From: Carallia brachiata
Taxonomy: Eukaryota; Streptophyta; Magnoliopsida; Malpighiales; Rhizophoraceae
Direction: 5' to 3'
Length of the DNA stretch: 64,000 nucleotides
Assembly: GCA_021464245.1 (NCBI GenBank)
Contig: JADCRB010000071.1
Location: forward strand, 2,480,001 to 2,544,000
A program made the translations under genes and the position numbers. Of this stretch, positions 25,700 through 43,363 are shown in pieces. Below the pieces are notes generated by a model. It saw nothing but the letters and a program-made list of their open reading frames with translations, was not told the DNA's origin and did no database searches. Position 1 is the first letter of the stretch. Every line of letters begins with the position of its first letter.

Positions 25700-27920
25700 T
25701 TTACAAGGAAAGCTTTTTTTCTTCTTTGAAATTATTATTAATTTAATTTGACTTATCTGCACAATCTTGTATAAATTCCCCTGAAATAGTTACCGCTGGA
25801 TTGATAATATTGTAAGATATAGTATGAAATAAAAGAATATTACGGTAATTGGTAATTTGATTTATTTTTTTAGTATAATTTATTCATAATTTTATATTAT
25901 TTAATTAATTTTTTTTATTTTAAATAGATATTATTATTATATGATATAATTATAAGTAAATTATATTTATTAAAAAAAGATAAATTAAATTAAAATTTTT
26001 CAATTTTTTAATACTGTGCACAACTGTCAATTCCTATGTTACAAGCGCTTAAACCAAACAAAAAGCAAAATAATGAAAAAGACTTTCAATTGTCGTCGAT
26101 AATCACTTATTGCCCGTAAAGCAGTCAAGAAACGGAATCCACACATTGACCTGGTCAAACACGTTTGATAATCAACAAAACGCAATGACCAAGGACCAAC
26201 ATAGAAACTCTGAGACACACAGAAGTCATATAACCAAAAGAAAAGTCATAACTTTGTGCATTTTTCGCTTCTAAACATTAATTTGTAACGGTTTGAGTAG
26301 CGAGGAAATTCTATATACACACGACACACGACAGGCTTGCATTGGGGAGATGAAGAGAATTGGTAACCACAAAGTATGCATACACCGAGAGGACTGGCAT
26401 TGCAACTAGTGGCAAAAGGCTCATAGCCTCTATGTAGTGGCAGGAGTTTGATCCCTGTCACTTCCTCGTACTACTTTCAACCCTGCAGTCTGTGACTACT
26501 TTTTCGAGACCAAATTTATATACATACAAACCTTTTTTTTGTTCCCCACAAATTATTTATACCCAATTTGCATTTAATAGATAAAGAGAGATGACTGCCT
26601 GTTTTTTTTACACTTGACTCCCCATCAACCTGAAAAAATTGGCCATTAATTTTGAAACCTTTTAAAGTCGAAAAATGCATATTGCATTTTAAGTTTGTCA
26701 TTTGTAAAAAATATGTTGATTGTTACTATTTAAATATTATTTGAATAATTTTTTATATGACCAAAAGACTTTTTTTTTTTTTTTGGTTAACGTGAGGAGT
26801 GGATGTGAAATTGTGGATAATATCACCTGGACTGCTAAACGACTGTTGACATCTCACGGCTCTCAAGAAAGGATTTCAACCGGCAAACTGGGCAAGTCCG
26901 TCCACATAAGCGGAAGATGTCACAATTGTGGTCAGTCTTTTTTATCTGTCAAAGACGGCAGCATCTCCGAACTGAGGGTAAGGTTTATGGAAATAAAAAG
27001 TTATGCAGATTGTAGTTCCTAGTTCAACGAAATCTAATTACAAAAAAAGAAGGAATCTTCATTTTTTTTGGCACCGCTATCCTTCAGTTATTTGACAATT
27101 GTAATGTGATAGAACCTCAATCTGAAACAATCACCACGTCTTCTGCCGTTACTTGAGGTGTTAATATTATAATAATGTGGAGCAGCAAATTCGTTGCGAA
27201 TTCTGCAAACAGTTGACCAACACCAGTCATAATAACTAGTTCACGATTCCTCAAAAACGTGAATGCTCAATTCTGATTAAGTACCGATTTGTAGCTTCAT
27301 TTAAATAACACTAAATCATCAACATAATATAATCTAGTTATACTTAACAATTTTTTTATTTTTTATTTTTTATGTATTCAATCATTTAATGGTTTATATC
27401 ATTTTAAAATTTTTTAAAATTTTTTACATAAAACTATCTAACAATCTATATTATTTAAAAACTTTTTGAACTTCCTGTGTTAGGCTTTCTAAGTGTTTTT
27501 TTTTTTTCTCTTGTTAATGAATAACGAGCAAACATGTACCAAGTTTTACGTATCAGCCTAGCGGGTCAACCAACCATAAAACAATCTAGGACAGTGACAC
27601 TACATTGGACCTACAACGCGGTTGTGCAAGATTGTCAATACCCATTTGCCAAAGTGGCCTAAAACAAAACTAAAATGAAAATATTTCCTTTAGATGAATA
27701 ATTATTTCAAATTTCATAGAGAATCTCTTGCTTCATATCACACTCACCGGCCAAAGGCCAAACATAATCATCTCATCCGTGCATTATGAAAGCCATGCCG
27801 ACCATGCCAGGCCGCAGGCCGGCAAGAATATGTTCCAAAAGAGAAAGAAGCCAGCCAAGTAACTGAGACGGAGTCCAAGGTTGTCCTCCTCGACCTAATC
27901 ACGTGGGATATTGAGTCGGC
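25700..27920. other. Intergenic stretch between MITE and long-TIR element
   Basis: AT-rich overall. A GC-richer segment at 26790-26990 contains an open frame with CHNCG but no recognisable domain. The segment at 26395-26470 resembles a SINE head (listed separately). Nothing else can be supported. Confidence 0.5.
26395..26470 (+). mobile_element. Possible SINE fragment (Pol III box A/B-like)
   Basis: TAGTGGCAAAAGG (box A-like) is followed about 40 bp later by GAGTTTGATCC (box B-like, close to GGTTCRANNCC). This is the spacing seen in tRNA-derived SINE heads. No poly-A or T-rich tail or target duplication could be delimited, so this is tentative. Confidence 0.3.
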
Positions 27921-27922
27921 AA

Positions 27923-28407
27923 GGGATATCAATATTTTTTGTCATAAATTTTTAAAATTTTTTACGTTTGAATTCTAAATTTTTTTGACATTTCATTTGA
28001 GTTCTAAACTTTTTAATTTTCTACCAAATCAATCCCTCTATTTACTAAAACTGATCAATCTATTAAAAAATAATTTAACTTTACAAAAATTATCTAAAAA
28101 GATTAAATATATAAATTGAATTCGTTTTTACAAAAAATATCAGTTACCTATTAATTCGTATATTTGTGTGATTAAAAAAGTATTTAATATACATTTTTTG
28201 TTGATAAAAAAATATTAATTCATATTTAATCTTTTTTAAATGATTTGTATTAAATTAAACTTATTTATTAATGAATTGACTACTTTTTAATTTAAAGACT
28301 GATATAATATGGAAATCAAAAATTTAAAATTCAAATGAAATATTAAAAAAATTAAAATTTAAATATAAAAAAGTTTAAAAATACAAGATAAAAAATATTA
28401 ATATCCC
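27923..28407. mobile_element. Long terminal-inverted-repeat MITE
   Basis: A 485-bp element starts GGGATATCAATATTTTTTGT and ends with its near-perfect complement (AAAAATATTAATATCCC). The inverted arms can be followed for about 150 bp each with scattered differences, and the centre is AT-rich. There is no coding capacity. A clear target duplication was not found. Long arms are typical of Mutator-like or foldback MITEs. Confidence 0.7.
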
Positions 28408-28409
28408 AA

Positions 28410-28975
28410 ATGATCGTAATTGCAACAGAGACCACTAACATACTTTTATACGAGGATATCTATTATGATCTCCGTGTCGGCATAGTCAGGTTAATTGCAT
28501 CCACGTCTCATGCTCAAAACTTCTAACTTACGCATATTGTCATCTTATTAAATTTGGGTTTGAAAATGTAGATATAGTATATTATAAGTACACAGTTTAT
28601 TTAATGATATTAAATAATTTATATTTTTATATTTATTTTATATTTAAATTTAAATAATTTAATTATACGTATTTTATTATATTATGATTAAAATTCCTGT
28701 TGTTCTGTTTAAAACTTTATATACTTTTGGTATAAGTTGTCATTTGCGGATCCCACACGCTGTGAAATGTGTTGAAGAGTATTATTAACAAAGGAACGTC
28801 ATGAATTGTGAACAGACGAAGCTTTCCAATTGGTTGGCCAGCAATTGCAGTTTCAGCCATACCATAGAAACAACAAAGATAAAACTGTCTTTTCGTATGC
28901 CTGAAAATGTAATATTTCGTATACTTAAAACAAAGTGTTCCTTTTAATTGCTGTTAAAAAAAGTCTTCCTCTTAC
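28410..28975. other. Intergenic region upstream of PADRE gene
   Basis: AT-rich, with no ORF of note. The last 200 bp probably act as promoter for the PADRE gene that follows. Confidence 0.5.
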
Positions 28976-28978
28976 AAA

Positions 28979-28988
28979 TTATATATAC
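28979..28988 (+). promoter_or_regulatory. TATA box of PADRE gene
   Basis: TTATATATAC lies about 70 bp upstream of the ATG. It is followed by a short A/C-rich leader containing GAGAGA repeats (29033-29058) immediately before the start codon. Spacing and composition fit a short-leader plant promoter. Confidence 0.6.
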
Positions 28989-29059
28989 ATACAGTTCAAC
29001 AAACAAACACAAGTAAATCACTTGCACACAGGGAGAGATACAGAGAGAGATATACAGAG

Positions 29060-29623
29060 ATGGGTGCTTGTTTCTCTTGCAGATCAGTCTTCCCTGATGA
29101 TGAATCTAAGAACAGTATTCGTGTAGTTCATCTGAATGGTCATGTAGAAGGCTTTGAATATCCTGTTTCAGTGCGCGAAGTCACAGGAAATCTCCAGAAA
29201 TATTTTGTGTGCACGGCAGCCCAGCTTCTCTCCCAGGGAACAAAGCCACTCAAGCCCGACGCCCAGTTGGAGCCAGGCCGAATTTACTTCTTGCTGCCGC
29301 GCTCAACACTTGAATCTGATCTTTCTCCCATGGATTTTGCTCCTATAGTGCGCAAGCTCACTTCCATCGCAAAATCAAGTCATTTTCAGGCTAATAATAA
29401 CAATAACTCTCCAAGGTCTAGTCTTTCGTCGACCCACCAATGCCAGAGTCCGTCGCAGGCGAGTAGTCCTAAGCCATTTACCGAGCCGGCCGGGACAAGT
29501 CCGATGCCGTATGGTGGTAAGTCGTGGAAGCCGGTTTTGGACACAATTCGAGAGAGATCGTTCACTCGCAAGACGGAGTCAGAATTGCTGGAAATTTCTT
29601 TGGAGACGCTTAAAGAAGAGTGA
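29060..29623 (+). CDS. PADRE (DUF4228) domain protein, N-myristoylation motif
   Basis: An intact single-exon gene of 187 residues. The family (PADRE, formerly DUF4228) consists of small plant proteins, many induced by pathogens or abiotic stress. Their biochemical role is unknown. The N-terminus MGACFSC has Gly2 for myristoylation and Cys4/Cys7 for palmitoylation, so plasma-membrane attachment is predicted. The PADRE core spans about residues 19-81: SIRVVHLNGHVEGFEYP, then VREVTGNLQKYFVCTAAQLL, then LEPGRIYFLLP. The middle (about 108-150) is a low-complexity Asn/Ser/Pro linker. The C-terminal motif WKPVLDTIRERSFTRKTESE with a Leu/Glu-rich end matches the conserved tail of the longer family members. 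The ATG at 29060 is chosen because the myristoylation motif needs it. An upstream in-frame start would not fit. Confidence 0.93.
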   Translation: MGACFSCRSVFPDDESKNSIRVVHLNGHVEGFEYPVSVREVTGNLQKYFVCTAAQLLSQGTKPLKPDAQLEPGRIYFLLPRSTLESDLSPMDFAPIVRKLTSIAKSSHFQANNNNNSPRSSLSSTHQCQSPSQASSPKPFTEPAGTSPMPYGGKSWKPVLDTIRERSFTRKTESELLEISLETLKEE

Positions 29624-30288
29624 ATTTGCACGAGCAGAACAAAATTGGAATCCAAAGATCGGTTCTTGATGTTCCCTGTAATAGCGGATGTTGGCCATCA
29701 AAGGGGCTTCAGATTTCATGTAATTTGGTCTTGTTAAAGACTATGTATTTACATGAATTAAACCGATCCTCGACAGATATGCATTGAATGATCGAAAATT
29801 TTCATGTGTTTCATAAAGAAAAAGAATGATTTGAACATGTTGCTTTGGTTAGCAAGATTTTCAGAATTCTCGTGGTTAATCCAGGATCCTGCTGGAATTG
29901 CGATCAATTCTCTTATTATGTTGTTTCTTTTTTTCTATAGATAAGATCAACTAGATTATTTCTAATCACAGACCCATTATATTATCTTATCCGTCAATGT
30001 AAAAAAGCTAGAAACATACAATACAATTGATGATCATCATGATATAGGGGTCCAGTACCTGGACCGAGTGTATAAATGTAATACATTAAATTTAGATATA
30101 TTACAAGTCAATTTTACACATGATGTTTAAAGAATTTTGTCCTTAATTATATTATACATCAAATTAACTAGTATACATAAATACATATTTTTAAAAAATA
30201 AAACAAAATGAATAGTCCCACCTAGGTAACCTGTCTCTTCTTTCTCTCTCTCCCGGGCCCCAGGCCATCGACCCACCTCGTTCTAACA
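29624..30288. other. PADRE 3' UTR and intergenic DNA
   Basis: The first 150-200 bp are probably 3' UTR (AATTAAAC near 29757 as a weak polyadenylation signal). The remainder contains no gene. Confidence 0.45.
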
Positions 30289-30303
30289 TTTTTTTTTATA
30301 TTA

Positions 30304-30795
30304 AAAAAAAAAAATCGCTACCGGTGCTACTGCTTAGCATTATTTTGGCTCCCCATGAGCTTTGGGAAGATTATGTCTGTGTTTGTTTGTGTTGTTTGTG
30401 TTGGGTGTTCTGTTACTATATCTATGCTGGATGTAGTTTAATTTTACGAAAAATTAGTGGTCTGTATTGTTTATCGATTTTCGTTATGGGTTCATCTAGG
30501 TATGGTATTTTCTGTCTTGAGCAGTGTTGTTCGACTGTATTAGATTTAAGTAACTTTTTCTGGTTAATTAGGTTTAGTTATATGTCGATTTATATCCTCA
30601 TCAGAGGATTGTTTATTTCTAGGTGTCGATCCCAGCCTCTAAAAGGTCCGAGTGACCATATGATTTGTAGGCCACTGTGCCGATTTGAATTTCCTGCATT
30701 ACGCAGGTATCTCTATGCCTATGCGTTGGCTTGTTGTACGTTTCTTCGATGAATTAATACAATGATTCATTTCCATCAAAAAAAATATATATATT
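30304..30795 (+). mobile_element. 5'-truncated LINE-like retrotransposon fragment
   Basis: A 492-bp GT-rich segment ends in ATCAAAAAAAA followed by an AT repeat. It is flanked by a 15-bp direct repeat TTTTTTTTTATATTA (30289-30303 and 30796-30810), the size expected for an L1-type target duplication. The preserved part would be 3' UTR. No reverse transcriptase is present. It inserted into the A-tail of the oppositely oriented element that follows. Confidence 0.6.
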
Positions 30796-31625
30796 TTTTT
30801 TTTTATATTAGAAAGTAAAGGCATTAGATTAAGTATCAAGACAAATACAAAGAGGACAGCCTACATCTAAGTTCATACTAACCATAGAAAGATAAAACGG
30901 GTCATCCTATAATACAATATAAACTTACCGTACCATAAACCTCAAATCTTGCAGTTAATTAAGCAAATTATGAAAGAACACCCAACCCAAGTCAAAAACT
31001 CAGAAATAGTAAGCCTGCACTACACAGAGCTCGACCCAAAACCTGACCTAATTAGAAACCTGTTCAGGAAACCTAGACTAACCACTGGCAAACCAGTGAA
31101 ACTCCAACAAGCAGGGGAAACAATAAGCCTTAAGGGGTCATACGGGTGCAAGGCCCCAATTAGAGGCCGAAAGCACTCCAATGAACACTGCAGCGCCAGA
31201 CAAAGTGCCAACAAAAGCCATAGCTGTAGAAAATAGCGAGAAGCAAGGAACGGAAGCCAGCCAAAAGCCAATGACCCAAAGTGACACCCAAGGGGCCGCA
31301 GGACAAACTGTACACTGGCTCCTTTAGTAGCAAAAAACCCTCCCTCCCCTGCATCCACCCCCCAAGCTAAGGGGTGATGCTGGGGAGGCTATCGATGCTC
31401 CCCAAGACGACACCAAGTCCTGTAAGTCGAGGAAAATGCCCTACTGGAAAGAAACTGAGGCCCACTTACACTGCGACCAGAAAAAAGACGAAACCCAACC
31501 CATAATGGGTACAAAGCTCTATAAAAAGAGCACGAAACATCGAACAGAGACGGTGGCAACGAAGCAGATCGGGAGCAAAGCTATCGGCGCACGATAGCTA
31601 AGCTTTCCCCCATCGTTATGACATT
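30796..31625 (-). mobile_element. Second LINE-like 3' region, minus strand, host of the first
   Basis: Read on the minus strand, this GC-richer segment (about 830 bp) ends CTAATATAAAAAAA, i.e. an A-tail at 30796-30804. It contains a Leu/Cys/Phe-rich open frame at 31020-31358 that is not recognisable as a protein domain. Composition, orientation and tail fit the 3' UTR of a plant L1-type LINE that is truncated at its 5' end. Its tail was later the target of the plus-strand fragment. Confidence 0.5.
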
Positions 31626-31636
31626 TCCATATAATA

Positions 31637-32013
31637 CAACATGTGAATGTGTGTTTCAAAAATAATCACCGAATTGTATTTATGTAACGTTTATGTGTGT
31701 TAAACCTATATGATGTAACCTTTTCATTTGACAAAAAATGCAAGTTTGCCTTGTTTCAAGCATAACATGTGAATGTGTGTTTGAAAAATAATCACCCAAT
31801 TGTATTTATATAATGTTTATGTGTGTTAAATCCATATGATCTAACCTTTTCATTTGACCAAAAATGTAAGTTTTCCTTGTTTCAAGCATAACATGTGAAT
31901 GTGTGTTTGAAAAATAATCATTGAATTATATTTATGTAACGTTTATGTGTGTTAAACCCATACAATGTAACCTTTTTATTTGACAAAAAATGTAACTTTG
32001 GCTTGTTTCAAGC
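31637..32013. repeat. Tandem repeat, about 125-bp unit, three copies plus remnant
   Basis: Units start at 31637, 31763 and 31889 with AACATGTGAATGTGTGTTT and end in CTTGTTTCAAGCA. The copies are about 90% alike. A degraded part of a fourth copy (TGTAACTTTTTCAT, TTGTCTCGAG) continues to about 32104. No open frame is conserved. This is satellite-like or the internal repeat of a transposon. Confidence 0.85.
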
Positions 32014-32109
32014 ACGTGCCTATGACACTAGTATTAAAGCTGTATAATGTAACTTTTTCATATAAAAAAAAAAGAGAGAAACTGTAATTTTGTATTGTCT
32101 CGAGTATGT

Positions 32110-33050
32110 ATGGCTATAAACAAGTCAAAATGTTTATTAAAAACTTGGTGGCTCGACTCGATAAGAATTCAATTCGAATTTATTATTTATAACTAAATGA
32201 GAGAAACATGAGTTTAAAATCAAAGTTCGTTTAATAAACGAGTTGAACTTGAATAGAGATAGACTCGACTCGATTCAGGCTCGTAAATAATTCGTTTAAA
32301 CTTGTTTAGAATTTGACAAATATATCATTAATAACTCATTTAATATGGATCGTTATAAACTCGTTCAATATATTAATAACACTTAATTGTATCATTTAAT
32401 TTTTAGTATAAATAGTTATCAATTTAGGGTTATGTCTTTTATTTTAGATACTTATTTGGATGAAATTTATATGAGATTAGGGTTATAAGCAAGTCGATAT
32501 ATTCTTTAAAAACTCGGTGGCTCGGTTCGATAAAAGTTCGATACGAACTCATTTGTTTAACTAAACAAGCGATTTACAATCTTAAATCCAAAGCTCATTT
32601 AATAAATAAATTGAATCTGAATAAAAACAGATTTAGTTAAACTTATAAACAGTTCGTTTAATAATTTATTTATATAATAATTAAAAAAAACTCATTTTCA
32701 ATATTATATATTACATATATTTACATTTATATATTAAAATTAAACATTTATATATAATTATTTAATTTTATTTAAAAAAATATTTTTATCCTTTTATTTT
32801 ATTTTACGTATAATAATATAATTTTTTATTTTTTATTTTTAAATTTTAATTTTTTAATTAATATTATAAAATTAAATAATACAGTTCATTAAAAATTTGA
32901 AAGATCAGTTCAATAATAGTAGGCTCAACTCAGACTCAATTTATTAGCAAAGGATACTAATATTAAATTTAATTTTAAAATTTATTGAATGAATGAACCA
33001 ACACCTTAACTTATTCAAGCTAATTCAACTTAATTTGTTTGCAGCCCTAA
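32110..33050. mobile_element. Non-autonomous hAT-like element with 8-bp target duplication
   Basis: A 941-bp AT-rich element has left tip ATGGCTATAAACAAGTC and inverted right tip TTAGGGCTGCAAACAAATT. It is flanked by GAGTATGT (32102-32109) and GAGCATGT (33051-33058), an 8-bp duplication with one mismatch, as expected for hAT. Interior sequence is rich in CTCG/CGAG-type motifs. An internal direct repeat (AACTTGGTGGCTCGACTCGA near 32141 and AACTCGGTGGCTCGGTTCGA near 32510) implies partial internal duplication. There is no transposase. Confidence 0.65.
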
Positions 33051-33058
33051 GAGCATGT

Positions 33059-36000
33059 GCCCTCTGGCACTAATAGCCTCGTTTTACTGTGAGCCGCCTG
33101 TGATGGCATTGGTAACCAGCATGCGAGCAGGCAAACGTAGAAAATATTAGTTTAGATAGAAGAAAATGCCCATCCAACAAACCTCTGACATTTGAAGCCT
33201 GTCGATGTGGATGGATAAGGAGGCAATTGACTTTTAGAGACGGTCCCTAAATTTTGGAGTTTCACTTTCGGAAGCGAAGCCTCCCTTGTCCATCTTTCAA
33301 ATAATCTTCAGATTGTTGTAATCTGTAATCTTAATATTATCATATCACATAATAATACATGTATGGTCTATGAGGGTTCACTTCGAAAGTGAGTAATTAA
33401 AATTTTATTTTAAAAATTTTATATTTTAATTTTGATAAAAGAAACGTTTTATTTATAAATAAAAAAATAAATTCTCTTCTAAAAAACTTATAATCCAACG
33501 AGTCTTTTAATGATATAAAAAAAATAGGTGCACCACAAATTTCTTATGTTATGTCAAAATTATTATATCACCTGTATATTTGCAAGACTTATTTGACAGA
33601 TTTTTCATTTATGTATGAAATTTTTTCAGTTTGTTAAACCGCTCAACCGAAGAATTGTCCAAGCAGCTAACTTCAAACCAAAAAAGAAAAAGGGAAAAAA
33701 AAAACTTGAAATGCTAATGGGTGGATCTGGTTCTGTTCTATGAGCAATTTTCTTTACGATAAGAAAAACAAAGCCTCCCAATACAGGAGCGACAGCAATT
33801 GATACCATCAACTTGCTATCAATTGGTTGTAATCATTGTACTATTATCTGTTTCAAGCAAATGTTGAAACAGATAGAGAGCCCTCTTAAGTAACTATCAC
33901 AAAAAGTTGTCATTTTCTTGAAGTATTGCCCCTTTTTCGGTTCCAAAAGTCCAAAGCCCTCTTGCACAAGTTGCCGTTGTTTTAATTTCCAACTTCTTAT
34001 TTCCGATGTACCCAAAACATAAAAAAAAAGAAAAAGAAAAATTCTAACTTGTAGTTAGAATGATTTCCTTGTCCACAATTTGGTCCGGCAGACTATTTAG
34101 TCCCTGAGGATAAACTTTTAATAGTTCTATTATATAATTGTACTTTAAGTAATATTAAAATAAATATGTAGTCGCTCTGATAATTTTTTTAAAATTAAAT
34201 TTAATTATTTAAAAATTTATATTATTTTAATTTTATTTTAATGTGATTGAAAAGTCTCTCAGTTTTTCTCAACCTTTAATACGTACCTTCCAGTAAACCG
34301 TGTAGTTGCAAACATAACAGGTCTCTTTTGTTTGTCCTTTTTCAGACATCTCTTTCGCACATCGGATTGGCTTTTTCAGACAATGTTTAAATAGTTTTCA
34401 ATTTATCAAAAGACAAAAGTGGAGGCCTCATAAATAGTTCATGTGGTTGCTGGCTGTCCCTCTCAACTAAGAGAAAAGTTTCTCCCTCATCCTCCTCACT
34501 CGTATGATGGACTTTGCCATCTTATTTACAGATTAAAAAAAAAAATCCCCAAGAGAAAAACGTATGGTAAGAAAATACAAAAGTGCATTAGAGAGAATCT
34601 GATTTTTCTTAATTTATTGTTTAAACAATAGAAATTTTATTTCACATATTATTTTTTATTTTTCTCTTTGCATTTTTCGTCTCCTTTCTCTGCAAACTTG
34701 AAGACCATCAATGTGTGATTATAACAGAGCCGTGCATAATAGTCTCGATCGTTCATTTTGATATTAATCAACTTGACAATGGGACCTGGCTGGACCATTT
34801 AATGCAGCAGCCTCTCACGTGGTACCATAAAGTAAACACAGGAGATTTTTCATTCCATTGGACCTGTAATGGGAGGGGTCCCCCCTTATAATTTAGTGTA
34901 AAATGAGCATTCAGTCAAGCCTGTTGATGCACATGTTCCCAAATTAACAGAGGACCAAATGTTGTAGCTGGCTAGGTACCTAGGCAATGTTAAAATAGAT
35001 CCAGACTAATGAAGTAAAAATTAGTTGGTTGAGTCTAATATAATATGTTATCAGTGTTTGATCAGGATTAGATGTGTTTTAGTATATTAGTATTTGATTT
35101 TCCAATTTATTGTGTATTTTGTCAATACAAACGTGACTACTTATTGGGAGTTACTTGGATGGTACACTGCCTTTGGGGCTGTGCAACTAAACCCACATTT
35201 GTATGGATAAATTGGGGACTTTTTCTTAGGATGCAGTGCATCTTTGCGGTATTTTTAGATCTACTACCTTCCTCCTCTGTTAACACTTAAATGACTTGCT
35301 ACTAACCATTTTGATATTAAAAAAAAAAAATAGTGCAATTCCATGAATGTAAAATGATGTAATCTGTTCAATGCAAGTAGTAGCGGGAATGAGCTAAGTT
35401 TGTATCAATGAAATGATTTTTGATGATATATATATATATTAAAGAATCTGTAATGTGATTGTGCAAATTCAATGCATATCTGAAAAAGGTGACAAACTCA
35501 AACTAAACGCCAAAAAAAAAACTAAAAGCAAAATGTTTTTTCGTAACTTCAAGCCTTGCAAGCACATACACATTCATAAGGTTCCTTTTTTTTAACTGTG
35601 AACCTCATACAAAATAAAAAAAAAAAAAAAAAAAGAGTTATTGGATGAATAACGTTTCTTTTGATCAAGATAAAAAAAAGGTTTGATCAAGATAAAAAAA
35701 AGGTGGAATTAATTAGTTCGAGGCAATTTTATATTTAATATATGTTATGGTGAACATTATTAAAATTAATATTTTTTTATTAATTAACTCTAATTAAAAT
35801 TTAAATTCAAAAAGTTCGATTTGGTGTTAGTCCCAAAAACGGCTGTCAATTTATTCATGGATTTAGGACCCCCCCCCCCCCCCCCCCCCTTCCGCCTCCT
35901 TGATTGGGCTTCTTACAATTGTTGTCGGCAGCATAAAAGTTCAGTCAGGAAGCCCAAATTGCATTACGTTAACTTTTTTGGGTCAAAACATTACTTTAAT

Positions 36001-36440
36001 TTAAAGCAAAAGATTTGACCAAAAAAAAAAATTAAAGCAAAAGAATGCGTCATTTAAATATGATTTGATTTTGATGTACAGGTGATTACTTTTTTTTTTG
36101 GTTAATAGCCAAAAGTAAAAAATTGCCTGATTCTGCATTGATTCATCACCCTGTCCCAACATCTCATCAAGCTACTATCAATCACCTATCACAATTGGTT
36201 CAATTTGTTTCAATTTTTGGCATTAGGTGAAGGAAGAATCCTTTAGAATTGCGTTTATTGACTAAAAAAATTAGTAAAACTTTCCACTGGAAAAGCCCAG
36301 AAGTCTCCGTCACACTAGTTACTAGACACATATTTCACATATAATTTCAAACAAATACACATCTAGCCTGATATCTTATTACCAAAGGTTACAAAGAATA
36401 CATTAAGACTATAGACCGTACTTTAGATGACCAATCAACT
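33059..36440. other. Intergenic region, no gene seen
   Basis: AT-rich, with many short poly(A) or poly(T) runs and small open frames that show no domain or splice support. It contains a pure run of 21 C at 35869-35889 and a duplicated TTGATCAAGATAAAAAAAAGG at 35658-35703. The stretch 35050-35440 ends in TATCAATGAAATGATTTTTG plus an AT repeat, reminiscent of a retroelement 3' end but not provable. Confidence 0.5.
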
Positions 36441-36444
36441 CAAT

Positions 36445-42117
<5,673 letters not shown>

Positions 42118-43300
42118 TTTTTATGATAATGCACGAGTATGACCTGCTGCCAGCCACAATATTCTGTTCCATTAAAATCACAAGCAGTTAGCCCAATGCA
42201 GAAAATCATACAAAACAACGCGGTAAATTATGGCGCCGTGCTGATCAGAAATGGCAGCAAAAAAATTTTAAAAAACATAAACAAATGTTTTCCTGCACAC
42301 CAACTGATTAAAACTAACAAATTCCCTACTCCATAGGAACGCTTCAGGCTGAAGAAATCATGCATAACGAAATCTTCAAAAAGATTTGAGAAAACAAAAA
42401 AATAATGAAAACTGATACAAACAGTTTCAAGATGACAGAGTGTTTTCATGAGTTAAAAAAAAAAAGAAGCATTGGTTAGCGACAGATTAAAGTAATTTTA
42501 ACTTTCAATTACTGCGCTCAAACAACAGATTAATGCTTAAAGCTTACCATTCACTGTCATAGAAAAAGATCCAAAAAAAAATAAAATAAAATAATAGAGA
42601 AAACAAACAACAAATAACTTACCAATGTGAGAGAGAGGGAGAGAGAGAGAGAGAATTAAGCGAGCAATCCGATCAGTGAAGCACTTACTTACATTGACGA
42701 AACAAAGCATATAAATCTAAAAAAAAGAAAAAAAAGTTCGAATATAATCATCAGAAATATTATTTAAAAAAAAATTGAAAAGAAGAAAAAAGCGAAAAAG
42801 CAAATGGATTCATCTGTAAAGAATGGAAGCAAAGAATATATATTAATTGGTCAAAATTTCCACATGCTACTAAGGAATAAAGAAGATCTTGCAAAACATA
42901 TATTCAAAACAATCGTTAGTTACTCACAGAAACGACAATGCCAGAGCAAAAGGCAAAGCAGAGCAACTGCGGCGAATCAAGAATGTCACACAACAAAATC
43001 TTTCTTTTCTTTTCTTTAGCAAATCTTTCCTTTTCCTTTAGAAGGAATGAAGCAAGAAGATAAGGCACAATGCAATAATAGTAAGCAGAGAGATGAGGAG
43101 AGGGAAAGCAGATTATTGTAGGTGCAAAAAATGGAAAGAAGGAAAAGGAAAGTAGAAGAGTTTGATGCTCACTGTCAATGGTTTAATTACTGTTTAGCCA
43201 GTAGAGAGCAGAGCAGAGAGTGAGGTTTGCACCGTTTGCTTCGCCTGATACAAACCCCAACGGCGATAAAATATTTGGAAATTAATTAACTTAATTTTTT
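42118..43300 (-). promoter_or_regulatory. 5' leader and promoter region of the subtilase gene
   Basis: An acceptor CTGGCAGCAG/GTCATACTCG just upstream of the start codon (about 42143 on the plus strand) suggests an intron in the 5' UTR. A GA-rich (CT on the coding strand) tract at 42627-42653 and another purine-rich zone at 43080-43220 are typical of plant leaders and core promoters. The transcription start probably lies near 43200. No convincing TATA box was identified. Confidence 0.35.
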
Positions 43301-43321
43301 ATTTTTTCGATATGCTGGATA

Positions 43322-43324
43322 TTA

Positions 43325-43360
<36 letters not shown>
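43322..43360. repeat. (TA)n microsatellite followed by poly(T)
   Basis: About 13 TA units run directly into some 20 T. This is a simple sequence repeat upstream of the subtilase gene. Confidence 0.85.

Positions 43361-43363
<3 letters not shown>

Noticed and set aside
30324..30752. 142-codon Cys/Tyr/Leu-rich frame
   Set aside because: Inside the truncated LINE-like fragment (3' UTR part); no reverse transcriptase or other domain.
31637..32013. Repeat array considered as a CRISPR-like structure
   Set aside because: Units are about 125 bp, directly adjacent without unique spacers, and the genome is eukaryotic.
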